The position numbers and the translations under genes are program-made. A stretch of 12,754 nucleotides of DNA. Origin: CAKRPJ01 sp934376955. GTDB lineage: Bacteria; Bacillota; Clostridia; Lachnospirales; Lachnospiraceae. Positions 1 to 6,679 of the stretch are shown here, piece after piece. The stretch is from NCBI GenBank assembly GCA_934376955.1, contig CAKRPJ010000053.1, positions 1 to 12,754 on the forward strand. The letters are read 5' to 3'. Position 1 is the stretch's first letter; each line of letters opens with the position of its first letter. The notes under the pieces were generated by a model, which saw nothing but the letters and a program-made list of their open reading frames with translations, made no database searches and was not told the DNA's origin.

Positions 1-38
1 TTGCGACAATCTACATCTTCGCGCAAGTGCGCATCTTT

Positions 39-58
39 GGCACGTTAGTGCCTTTTTT
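39..58 (+). terminator. Rho-independent terminator of a plus-strand gene to the left
   Basis: A GGCAC-GTTA-GTGCC hairpin (39-52) is followed directly by six T residues (53-58). It would end a plus-strand transcript coming from outside the window. A second small hairpin, GCGC-AAGT-GCGC (21-32), lies just before it. No coding sequence is recognisable in positions 1-38. Confidence 0.75.
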
Positions 59-100
59 ATGTGACAGGGAATTCCTCGGAATTTCCTGTTACATAAAAAA
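53..100. repeat. Long imperfect palindrome joining two converging terminators
   Basis: Two 23-base arms (53-75 and 78-100) are reverse complements with two mismatches, separated by only TC. The outer six bases of each arm are the T-tracts of the two opposing terminators. The inner part contains ATGTGACAGG on one arm and ATGTAACAGG on the other. A third copy of the same arm follows the transaldolase terminator (6623-6644, minus), so this is a recurring sequence rather than a chance palindrome. Confidence 0.8.
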
Positions 101-140
101 GAGTGCCGCCCGATCATCAGGATCAATGATCGGACAACAC
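95..140 (-). terminator. Rho-independent terminator of the decarboxylase operon
   Basis: Read on the minus strand after the stop of the last operon gene, a hairpin with a perfect 8-bp core (ATGATCGG 126-133 with CCGATCAT 110-117) is extended by a broken lower stem (CAC 138-140 with GTG 103-105). It is followed by six U residues (100 to 95). It lies 20 bases beyond the end of the gene at 160. Confidence 0.7.
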
Positions 141-159
141 CCTTTTAAGTGTATTATCC

Positions 160-1572
160 TTATACAGGATATACTTTATTTTCTTTGTCAGCCTTCTTCG
201 GATCTACCTTCGTCTGCTGAGCCTCACGATACTCGAAGAAGTCCTTTGCTACAGCCGGGAAAAGAGCGTAGGATAATACATCCTCATCCTGCTGCTTCCA
301 CTGTGCACATTCCTTCTCGAACTTCGGAAGCTGCGGCGGGATCAGATCTGCCGGACGGCAGGTGATCGGAGTTGCATCGCCGATGATCTTCTTCTGAACT
401 TCCTTGTTAAACGGCTTAACTGTCTGGCCAAATTCACCCATCATGATCTTCTTGGATTCCTTCGGAACCATCTTATAGCGCTCGCCGGAAAGAACGTTCA
501 TAACAGCCTGTGTACCTACGATCTGAGAAGACGGGGTAACTAACGGCGGCTCACCAAAGTCTTTTCTTACTCTCGGGATCTCCTCAAGAACCTGACGGTA
601 CTTATCTTCCTGTCCTGCCTCTTTTAACTGGCTTACCAAGTTAGAGAGCATTCCGCCCGGAACCTGATACTGAAGGGTCTTGATATTAACGCCCAGAACC
701 TTCGGATTAAGAAGCCCGCTCTTTAATGCCTCCTCACGGATCGGTGTGAAGTAATCTGCGATCTCTGCAAGTAAATTCTGATCATAGCCTGTATCAAACG
801 GAGTACCGCGGAAGGTCTCTACCATAACCTCTGTTGCCGGCTGGGAAGTACCCAGAGCTAACGGAGACATTGCACAGTCGATGATATCACAGCCTGCCTC
901 TACAGCCTTTAAGTATGTCATAGAAGCAACGCCGGAGGTGTAATGGGTATGAAGGTCGATCGGGAGTGTTGTTCCGGACTTAAGAGCCTGAACAAGCTCA
1001 GCTGCCTTATACGGAGTTAAAAGACCTGCCATATCCTTGATACATAAGGAGTCTGCACCCATCTGCTCGATCTCGCGGGCGATGTTCTCCCAGTATTCAA
1101 GAGTATAGGCATCTCCCAGTGTATAGCAAAGTGCGATCTGGGCATGTCCCTTTTCCTTCTTTGTGGCCTTTACCGCTGTCTCAAGGTTTCTGACATCATT
1201 TAAGCAGTCAAAAATACGGATGATATCGATACCGTTTGCGATGGACTTCTGTACGAAATATTCAACTACATCATCTGCATAGTGATTATATCCGAGAATA
1301 TTCTGTCCACGGAAAAGCATCTGTAATTTAGTATTCTTAAATCCATCTCTTAATTTTCTTAATCTATCCCACGGATCTTCCTTTAAGAAACGAAGACAAG
1401 CATCAAAGGTTGCGCCTCCCCAGCACTCTACAGCGTAGTAGCCAACCTTGTCCATTTTATCAACGATCGGAAGCATCTGATCTGTAGACATTCTTGTGGC
1501 AAGTAAAGACTGATGAGCGTCACGAAGGACAGTTTCAACGATCTTTACCGGCTTTTTCTGAATTTCTGCCAT
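160..1572 (-). CDS. oadA: Oxaloacetate decarboxylase alpha-type carboxyltransferase subunit (no biotin domain)
   Basis: This 470-residue protein transfers the carboxyl group of a 2-oxoacid, normally oxaloacetate, to carrier-bound biotin, releasing pyruvate. An HMGL-like TIM barrel fills the N-terminal ~300 residues. It has the RDAHQS motif at 17-22 (D18 metal ligand), the lysine expected to be carbamylated in CIKDMAG (K179), and the metal-binding histidines of LHTH (H208, H210). The conserved PYC/OADA domain follows, with QVPGGM near 303-308. The protein ends in a Lys-rich tail without a biotinyl domain, unlike the ~600-residue classical OadA; the carrier is the separate protein at 2861-3253. 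The start has AAGGAGG (1581-1587) 8 bases upstream. It is the last gene of the operon and is followed by a terminator. PycB-type subunits look the same, but the neighbouring OadB and OadG favour a decarboxylase role. Family assignment is firm; the natural substrate is inferred. Confidence 0.93.
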   Translation of the reverse strand: MAEIQKKPVKIVETVLRDAHQSLLATRMSTDQMLPIVDKMDKVGYYAVECWGGATFDACLRFLKEDPWDRLRKLRDGFKNTKLQMLFRGQNILGYNHYADDVVEYFVQKSIANGIDIIRIFDCLNDVRNLETAVKATKKEKGHAQIALCYTLGDAYTLEYWENIAREIEQMGADSLCIKDMAGLLTPYKAAELVQALKSGTTLPIDLHTHYTSGVASMTYLKAVEAGCDIIDCAMSPLALGTSQPATEVMVETFRGTPFDTGYDQNLLAEIADYFTPIREEALKSGLLNPKVLGVNIKTLQYQVPGGMLSNLVSQLKEAGQEDKYRQVLEEIPRVRKDFGEPPLVTPSSQIVGTQAVMNVLSGERYKMVPKESKKIMMGEFGQTVKPFNKEVQKKIIGDATPITCRPADLIPPQLPKFEKECAQWKQQDEDVLSYALFPAVAKDFFEYREAQQTKVDPKKADKENKVYPV

Positions 1573-1599
1573 TGTTATTTCCTCCTTGATTTTGTCATA

Positions 1600-1664
1600 C
1601 AGCCGTCCGGATCATTCCGGCCGGACAGCTGTTAATTTTTCAATTTTATGGAAGCACTGCTTCC
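1600..1664 (-). promoter_or_regulatory. Two hairpins in the oadB-oadA spacer
   Basis: The 98-base gap is the longest in the operon. It holds a 10-pair hairpin (CAGC-GTCCGG 1600-1610 with CCGGAC-GCTG 1621-1631, one mismatch) and a compact GGAAGC/GCTTCC hairpin (1650-1664). Neither is followed by a U-tract on the minus strand, so they are not ordinary terminators. They could stabilise or process the mRNA to set subunit ratios; that role is inference. Confidence 0.45.
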
Positions 1665-1670
1665 CTGCTT

Positions 1671-2822
1671 TTACTGGATTCCGAAAATAGCCATGAAGGT
1701 ACCGGCTGCAACTGCAGTACCGATAACACCAGCTACGTTCGGGCCCATAGCATGCATCAGAAGGAAGTTAGTCGGATCGGATTCAGAACCAACCTTCTGG
1801 GATACACGGGCTGCCATCGGAACTGCCGAAACACCGGCAGAGCCGATCAACGGATTTACCTTTCCGCCGGTCACCTTACACATAAGCTTACCAAAAACGA
1901 CACCGGCAGCAGTACCGAACGCAAACGCAACAAGACCAAGAATAACGATCTTGATCGTTGTGACCTTTAAGAATGCCTCAGCGCTGGTAGTAGCGCCTAC
2001 GGAAAGGCCGAGAACGATAACTACGATATACATAAGGGCATTGGAAGCTGTCTCCTGGAGCTGCTTAACAACGCCGGACTCACGGAACAAGTTACCTACC
2101 ATCAGCATACCAACAAGCGGAGCTGTTGTCGGAAGGATCAGACAAACAACAACGGTAACGATGATCGGGAATAAGATCTTCTCCAGCTTGGAAACCGGTC
2201 TGAGCTGTTCCATTTTGATCTTTCTTTCTTCTTCTGTTGTCAGAAGCTTCATGATCGGCGGCTGGATGATCGGCACAAGGGCCATATAGGAATATGCAGC
2301 AACTGCGATCGGTCCCATAAACTCTGTCTGTCCAAGCTTACCTGCAAGGAAGATGGAGGTCGGGCCGTCTGCACCGCCAATGATGGAGATCGCAGCAGCG
2401 GCCTTATCGTTAAAGCCCATAAAGATCGCAAGGAAATATGCAGCGTAAATACCAAACTGAGCCGCAGCACCTAAAAGGAAGCTTTTCGGGTTTGCGATCA
2501 GCGGTCCAAAGTCTGTCATGGCTCCTACGCCCATGAAGATCAGGGACGGCAGAATACTCCACTCGTCCAGAAGATAAAAGTAGTGAAGAAGTCCTCCTAC
2601 TCCGTTTGGTGAATCTTCAATTGTCAGCATAATATCCGGATAGATATTTACAAGCAGCATACCAAAAGAAATCGGAACCAGCAGCAACGGTTCAAAACCT
2701 TTTTTAATAGCAAGATAAAGGAAAATAAATGCTACAAAGATCATGATCATGTTGCCGAAGGTCAGATTTAAAAAGGCTGTCTGCTGAAGAAGATTCAAAA
2801 GTGTATTTTGAATATATTCCAT
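1671..2822 (-). CDS. oadB: Sodium-ion-translocating decarboxylase beta subunit
   Basis: This 383-residue polytopic membrane protein decarboxylates carboxybiotin and couples this to Na+ export. Hydrophobic segments occupy most of the chain. The family signatures are present: FMGVGAMTDFGPLIANPK near 96-113, GGADGPTSIF at 149-158, and NPLIGSAGVSAVPMAARVSQ at 323-342. D152, N323, G327, S332 and R339 have the spacing of the functional D203, N373, G377, S382 and R389 known from Klebsiella OadB, so the pump site appears intact. The start has GGAGG (2830-2834) 7 bases upstream. The length is slightly under the usual 400-430 residues, with a short N-terminus. It lies 38 bp after the biotin carrier gene and 98 bp before oadA. 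The same family serves methylmalonyl-CoA, glutaconyl-CoA and malonate decarboxylases, so the substrate is set by its partners. Confidence 0.95.
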   Translation of the reverse strand: MEYIQNTLLNLLQQTAFLNLTFGNMIMIFVAFIFLYLAIKKGFEPLLLVPISFGMLLVNIYPDIMLTIEDSPNGVGGLLHYFYLLDEWSILPSLIFMGVGAMTDFGPLIANPKSFLLGAAAQFGIYAAYFLAIFMGFNDKAAAAISIIGGADGPTSIFLAGKLGQTEFMGPIAVAAYSYMALVPIIQPPIMKLLTTEEERKIKMEQLRPVSKLEKILFPIIVTVVVCLILPTTAPLVGMLMVGNLFRESGVVKQLQETASNALMYIVVIVLGLSVGATTSAEAFLKVTTIKIVILGLVAFAFGTAAGVVFGKLMCKVTGGKVNPLIGSAGVSAVPMAARVSQKVGSESDPTNFLLMHAMGPNVAGVIGTAVAAGTFMAIFGIQ

Positions 2823-2860
2823 TTTAATTCCTCCAAATGAGATCTGCAGTCAGCAGGCAG

Positions 2861-3253
2861 TTAGTTTAATGTAGCAAGAGTTGCGCCCGGCTCAACAGAG
2901 TCACCAACGTTAACATTGATCGTAGCAACTGTTCCGTCCTGCGGAGCAACGATCTCATTCTCCATCTTCATTGCCTCAAGGATCAGGATGACCTGGCCCT
3001 TCTTTACAGCCTGACCTGCAGATGCCTTAACGCCGAGGATCTTACCCGGCATCGGAGCGGTAACAGCAACGCTTCCTGCTGCGCCTGCCGGTGCTGCCGG
3101 AGCTGCTGCCGGAGCCGGTGCTGCTGCCGGTGCAGGTGCTGCCTTCGGAGCCGGAGCTGCCTTCGGAGCCGGTGCTGCTGCTTTACCTGTAAATCCTTCT
3201 TCTACGGTTACTTCGTAAACATTTCCATTCACTGTGATTGTATAATTCTTCAT
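2861..3253 (-). CDS. Biotin carboxyl carrier protein (gamma/1.3S type)
   Basis: This 130-residue carrier shuttles CO2 on biotin between the carboxyltransferases and the OadB pump. A short N-terminal segment (1-22, KNYTITVNGNVYEVTVEE) is typical of decarboxylase carriers. It is followed by a flexible Ala/Pro linker (about 24-60) of repeated AAPAPKAAPAP-like units, then a biotinyl domain (61-130) with the canonical EAMKMENE motif, where K96 is the biotin attachment site. The start is preceded by AGGAGG (3263-3268), 9 bases upstream. It sits in mid-operon, 25 bp after the OadG-like gene. It would need the cell's biotin protein ligase, which is not in this window. It could equally be called the MmdC or GcdC equivalent; the role is firm, the enzyme name is not. 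Confidence 0.94.
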   Translation of the reverse strand: MKNYTITVNGNVYEVTVEEGFTGKAAAPAPKAAPAPKAAPAPAAAPAPAAAPAAPAGAAGSVAVTAPMPGKILGVKASAGQAVKKGQVILILEAMKMENEIVAPQDGTVATINVNVGDSVEPGATLATLN

Positions 3254-3278
3254 TCTTAATTTCCTCCTGATGATTCAG

Positions 3279-4058
3279 TTATTTCCAGTTTCTGTTAGAA
3301 ACACGTTTAATGGAACGGACAACGAGTCCGTCTGCTGTCTCTTTGCCCTCTGCTGCCGCGATCGCTGCTGCAATAACAGAGATCAGCTCTGTATCGTCTG
3401 ATACTTCTTCTGCCGGTGCTGCTGCCATAACAGGCGCTGCCGCCGGAGCCGGTGCTGCTGTCGGAGCAGGCGCTGCTGCCGGTGCTGCTTTTTTCTTCAT
3501 CTTTTCCTCAAATACACTGATGTATCTGAATAATCCGATGAGCCAGCTGATGAAGATCAGCACGCAGAATACTACGCCCATACCCATGAGGGTGTTCATA
3601 GCTGCCTTTGCAAGATTCTCCGAGGTCGAGTATACCGGGGAGATCGTGATGGAGGAAATTTCAGAAAGATCCTCATTTACGATAACGGAAAAATCCGCTT
3701 CTCTTTTTTCAAATACGGCATGGATCCTGGCAACATAGCCATCATCTGTCGGCTCAACGGTTGCCGTATCGCTGGATACAAGCCCGCCCAGATCATCCTT
3801 TACGGATAACCATGAGTTAGCTGCACTCAGCATAGCTGTATCCTTGCTCTTTTCACTGGAAGCTTTTACATCTTCCAGCTCTTGTACTGTCATGGAGGCA
3901 AACAGGTCCAGATACTGCGCGGTACCCTGCTGGAGAGCCATTGTCACGGACGGATCGATCTCTTTTGCAGCACTGTCAGCCTTAGAACAGCCGACAAGAG
4001 CAAACAGACATACGGTCACGCAGAGAACGGCCCAGAGTTTCTTCATATTCTGTTTCAT
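3279..4058 (-). CDS. OadG-like gamma/delta subunit with an extracytoplasmic lipoprotein domain
   Basis: This 259-residue protein is likely the membrane anchor and assembly subunit of the complex. It begins with a lipoprotein signal peptide ending in ALVGC (lipidation expected at C24). An extracytoplasmic region (about 28-148) follows, predicted to be soluble. There is one transmembrane helix (about 155-178), a Lys-rich stop-transfer segment (186-190) and an Ala/Pro linker (191-216) very like that of the biotin carrier. The C-terminal tail, ELISVIAAAIAAAEG followed by VVRSIKRVSNRNWK, is the conserved tail seen in OadG/MmdD-type subunits. AGGTGG (4066-4071) sits 7 bases before the start. Classical OadG is under 100 residues, so the outside domain is an extension whose function I cannot name. 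It lies between the carboxyltransferase gene (17 bp gap) and the carrier gene (25 bp gap). Confidence 0.85.
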   Translation of the reverse strand: MKQNMKKLWAVLCVTVCLFALVGCSKADSAAKEIDPSVTMALQQGTAQYLDLFASMTVQELEDVKASSEKSKDTAMLSAANSWLSVKDDLGGLVSSDTATVEPTDDGYVARIHAVFEKREADFSVIVNEDLSEISSITISPVYSTSENLAKAAMNTLMGMGVVFCVLIFISWLIGLFRYISVFEEKMKKKAAPAAAPAPTAAPAPAAAPVMAAAPAEEVSDDTELISVIAAAIAAAEGKETADGLVVRSIKRVSNRNWK

Positions 4059-4075
4059 ATATCTGCCACCTCATC

Positions 4076-5515
4076 TTAGACCGTGCCGTGCTTCTTAGAC
4101 GGACGATCCTCTCTCTTAGTGAACAGCATTTCAAATGCTGCAATTACGCGTTTTCTTGTATCTGCCGCATCAATGATATCATCCACATAGCCTCTCTTTG
4201 CAGCGGAAAGTGCGCTTGCCTGCATGTTGCTGTACTCTGCTGCCTTTTCACTGATCAGGGCAGCCGCATTCTCAGATTTAGAAATCTCATCAGCATACAT
4301 GATCTTAACAGCCGGAACTGCGTCCATAATGCCAATGGAAGCATTCTTCCATGCGTAAACGATATCGGCGCCGATGGATTTGCTATTCATAACAAGTCCT
4401 GCTGTACCGAAAGCCTCTCCTGCAACAACAGTTACCTTCGGAACATCTGCATTGGCAAATGCTGCTGTCAGGCGTGCTGCTGCCTTTGCGATCTTCTTTT
4501 CTGTGCATTTGCAGTTGTTGTAGCCGTTTACGTTAACAAGGGTAAGCACCGGGATATTGAACGCATCGCAGAAGTTTACGAAATCAGCTGCCTTCTCACA
4601 GCCCTTAGCGGTTAAGCTGTTCTTGTATTCTGCTGTTTTTTCTCCCTCAACGAAGGTTTCCTTTCTGTTGGCAACGCAGCCTACTGTCACACCGTTAAGA
4701 CGGATAAAGGCTGTGACCATATTCGGTGCATAATTCTTTTTCGTCTCCATATAGAAATTGTTGTCGGAGATCATGGTAAGAGCAAGTGCCGTATCGCCTG
4801 CGCAGTTCTCAAGGCCGTCGCAGATCCTGTTCAGGTCATCCTCGCACTCATCGTAGGACATGTCATCCTCGTTGTTTGCCGGAAGAACTGAAACAAGTGT
4901 ATGGATATTGGAAAGGATCTCATCCTCTGTACCTGTCATACATACATTTCCTGCTTCTTCACTCTGGAATTTTGCGCTGGAAGTATCTGTATCATTTTCA
5001 GCTACTGCATTGGGGGAGTTTACAAATAATTTTGCCTTGTCCTCCATAAAGGTAAAGTCTGCCATTGCGGATGCAACGGACATACCACCGCCGCAGTTTC
5101 CAAATACTGCCTGGATCTGCGGAACCACTCCGGATGCCATAGTCTGGCACATGAACAGCTTTCCAAAGCCGTCAAGCGCATCCATGCCCTCCTGCAGCCT
5201 TAAACCTGCACAATCAATAAGGCCGATGACCGGAGCGCCCATTTTGATAGCCATTTCGTAAATGTTCTCGATCTTTTTTGCATGCATCTCGCCTACGGAG
5301 CCACCCATAACGGCTGCATCCTGGCTGTATACATACACGAGAGCTCCCTCAACGGTGCCGTAGCCGGTTACAACGCCATCTGCCGGAGTTTCCTGAGCCT
5401 GCATATTGAAGTCAGTGCTTCTGGCAGTCATGTACGCGCCAACCTCAACAAAGCTGTTGTCATCAAGCAATTTACAGATTCGATTCATTGCTGATGTTTG
5501 TGCTGTTTTAGTCAT
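4076..5515 (-). CDS. Carboxyltransferase subunit, acyl-CoA carboxylase/decarboxylase family (MmdA-like)
   Basis: This 479-residue protein has the two tandem crotonase-fold halves of the carboxyltransferase family, such as MmdA and the 12S transcarboxylase subunit. Visible family features are DGVVTGYGTVEG (46-57), MGGSVGEMHAKKI (70-82), IDCAGLRLQEG (100-110), GNCGGGMSVASA (139-150) and a C-terminal half with VMNSKSIGADIVYAW (375-389) and RGYVDDIIDAADTRK (441-455). The positions where MmdA proteins read SGGARIQEG and a GGA-type turn are altered here, so the acyl-CoA substrate is uncertain. It is the first gene of the operon, with a promoter at 5564-5591. I chose the ATG at 5515 because GGAGG (5524-5528) lies 8 bases upstream. 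The ATG at 5530 would place that site inside the coding region and has none of its own. Membership in the family is firm; the reaction is inferred. Confidence 0.88.
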   Translation of the reverse strand: MTKTAQTSAMNRICKLLDDNSFVEVGAYMTARSTDFNMQAQETPADGVVTGYGTVEGALVYVYSQDAAVMGGSVGEMHAKKIENIYEMAIKMGAPVIGLIDCAGLRLQEGMDALDGFGKLFMCQTMASGVVPQIQAVFGNCGGGMSVASAMADFTFMEDKAKLFVNSPNAVAENDTDTSSAKFQSEEAGNVCMTGTEDEILSNIHTLVSVLPANNEDDMSYDECEDDLNRICDGLENCAGDTALALTMISDNNFYMETKKNYAPNMVTAFIRLNGVTVGCVANRKETFVEGEKTAEYKNSLTAKGCEKAADFVNFCDAFNIPVLTLVNVNGYNNCKCTEKKIAKAAARLTAAFANADVPKVTVVAGEAFGTAGLVMNSKSIGADIVYAWKNASIGIMDAVPAVKIMYADEISKSENAAALISEKAAEYSNMQASALSAAKRGYVDDIIDAADTRKRVIAAFEMLFTKREDRPSKKHGTV

Positions 5516-5523
5516 TTTGCTGT

Positions 5524-5528
5524 CCTCC
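5524..5528 (-). promoter_or_regulatory. Ribosome binding site that decides the carboxyltransferase start
   Basis: GGAGG on the minus strand lies 8 bases before the ATG at 5515 and overlaps the upstream in-frame ATG at 5530. It therefore supports the shorter 479-residue protein. Confidence 0.75.
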
Positions 5529-5563
5529 ATTATAAAAAATTGACGAAAATCAAATTTCTGCCA

Positions 5564-5591
5564 TTTATAATAATATACTCGAATCCGTCAA
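5564..5591 (-). promoter_or_regulatory. Promoter of the decarboxylase operon
   Basis: On the minus strand, TTGACG (5586-5591) and TATAAA (5564-5569) are separated by 16 bp, a good match to a housekeeping sigma-factor promoter. It lies about 50 bp before the first gene of the operon and just after the terminator of the preceding gene. An inverted TTGACG sits downstream on the plus strand at 5540-5545. Confidence 0.65.
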
Positions 5592-5636
5592 AATTCAAGA
5601 AGTTTTTTCCCCTGTCACCATTTTTTTGCAGGTTAT

Positions 5637-5678
5637 AAAAAAAGGGCGGCTGCAAACTTTTTTTCTTTTGCACCCGCC
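5637..5678 (-). terminator. Rho-independent terminator after the YitT-family gene
   Basis: On the minus strand an 11-bp stem with one mismatch (5668-5678 with 5645-5655, GGCGG-TGCAA type) encloses an A-rich loop and is followed by seven U residues (5643 to 5637). It lies about 50 bp past the stop at 5729 and separates this unit from the decarboxylase operon. Confidence 0.8.
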
Positions 5679-5728
5679 TCTTAAGATTTTACTTTTTAAA
5701 GTTAATTTTTTTCGGATTCTGCCAAAAA

Positions 5729-6589
5729 CTACTCATACTCTTTTTTCAGAGTAAAGCCTCTGCCGCGAACCTCTCCTACCTGGTTCACGATCATAAATGC
5801 CTTATCATCTACTTCACTGACAAGGCTGTTAAGTTTGTTGAGCTCTCTGCCCGAAACGATCACAAGAACCATCATTGTCTTCTTTCTGGTATGTCCGCCT
5901 TCCATACTGATCAGGGTTGTACCGCGATCCATCTTTTCCTGGATAGCAGCGCTGAGCTCCTCAAATTTTTCACTGACGATCTTGGCCTGGATCTGCTTAG
6001 TGCCCATCATCAGCACCTTATCGAGAACGACGGTGTAAACCATTACCATTACAAGAGCATACAGGATCCTCTCCTTATCACCAAAGGCCATCTGTGCGAT
6101 CAGAACAACGAAGTCTGTAACATACATGGTGACCGGGATCGGGATGTTCAGTCTTTTTTTCAATACTAACGGTGGGATATCCGTTCCGCCGGTGGATGCG
6201 CCCGCTTTAATAACGATTCCTAAGGAAAATCCGATGATGACTCCGGCGCAGACGGCACAGAGCATGGGATCGCGTGTCAGCACAAGATCTCCCACAATGG
6301 CTGTTGCGCTATCCAGTGCAAATGGGAAATAGAATGTTGCAACCAGTGTAGAAAAGGCAAAATCACGTCCGAGCTCTGCCCAGCCGAGTACGAACATCAT
6401 CACGTTAAAAACAGCGATAAATGTAGAAAGCGGGATACCCCAGAGCTTTTGGGCCACGAGAGCCATACCGGTGGTTCCCGCAGCGATCATATCAAGGGGC
6501 AGAATAAAAAGGGCTACTCCGGCAGAATATAAGCTGAGACCCGCCATAATGATCAAAGCCTGCACAAACAGTTTTTTCTTGTTTTTCAT
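5729..6589 (-). CDS. YitT-family membrane protein (DUF161 + DUF2179)
   Basis: This 286-residue protein has an N-terminal membrane half and a cytoplasmic C-terminal domain. Hydrophobic helices lie near 8-30, 36-48, 55-71, 78-98, 109-127, 152-169 and 174-192. The conserved GASTGGTDI motif of YitT proteins is at 130-138. The tail (about 200-276) matches DUF2179, including DRGTTLISMEGGHTRKK (221-237) and FMIVNQVGEVRGRGF near 265-279. I chose the ATG at 6589 because AGGAG (6595-6599) lies 5 bases upstream and MKNKKK fits a membrane protein N-terminus. A longer reading from 6655 would translate terminator-flanking repeat DNA. I see no good promoter between the transaldolase terminator and this gene, so it may depend on read-through. 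The molecular function of the family is not settled; transport is plausible but unproven. Confidence 0.9.
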   Translation of the reverse strand: MKNKKKLFVQALIIMAGLSLYSAGVALFILPLDMIAAGTTGMALVAQKLWGIPLSTFIAVFNVMMFVLGWAELGRDFAFSTLVATFYFPFALDSATAIVGDLVLTRDPMLCAVCAGVIIGFSLGIVIKAGASTGGTDIPPLVLKKRLNIPIPVTMYVTDFVVLIAQMAFGDKERILYALVMVMVYTVVLDKVLMMGTKQIQAKIVSEKFEELSAAIQEKMDRGTTLISMEGGHTRKKTMMVLVIVSGRELNKLNSLVSEVDDKAFMIVNQVGEVRGRGFTLKKEYE

Positions 6590-6622
6590 AACTTCTCCTA
6601 TCAATCTTTTCGTTTTTCCACA

Positions 6623-6644
6623 GAATTTCCTGTCACATAAAAAA
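6623..6644 (-). repeat. Third copy of the post-terminator sequence
   Basis: On the minus strand the U-tract of the transaldolase terminator runs straight into ATGTGACAGGAAATTC. This is nearly identical to both arms of the palindrome at 53-100. It forms the leader between this terminator and the YitT-family gene. Confidence 0.75.
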
Positions 6645-6665
6645 AGAGGACGCATCGGCGTCCTC
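6639..6665 (-). terminator. Rho-independent terminator after the transaldolase gene
   Basis: A perfect 8-bp stem, GAGGACGC (6658-6665 on the minus strand) with its partner at 6646-6653, encloses a 4-base loop. Seven U residues (6645 to 6639) follow. It starts 15 bases after the transaldolase stop codon. Confidence 0.9.
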
Positions 6666-6679
6666 CCTCTACTTTCTCA

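Noticed and set aside
27..365. Plus-strand open frame of 112 codons
   Set aside because: It crosses both terminators and the palindrome and then runs antisense to the end of oadA; no ribosome binding site.
1648..2289. Plus-strand open frame of 213 codons
   Set aside because: It is antisense to oadB, whose family motifs are intact; the plus-strand product has no recognisable features.
5540..5591. Inverted TTGACG boxes around the decarboxylase promoter as an operator
   Set aside because: Only 6 bp match per arm with a 40-bp gap, and one arm is the -35 box; chance is likely.
6590..6655. Extended start of the YitT-family gene with 22 extra residues
   Set aside because: The extension translates the terminator U-tract and post-terminator repeat and has no ribosome binding site, whereas the ATG at 6589 has AGGAG at the right distance.
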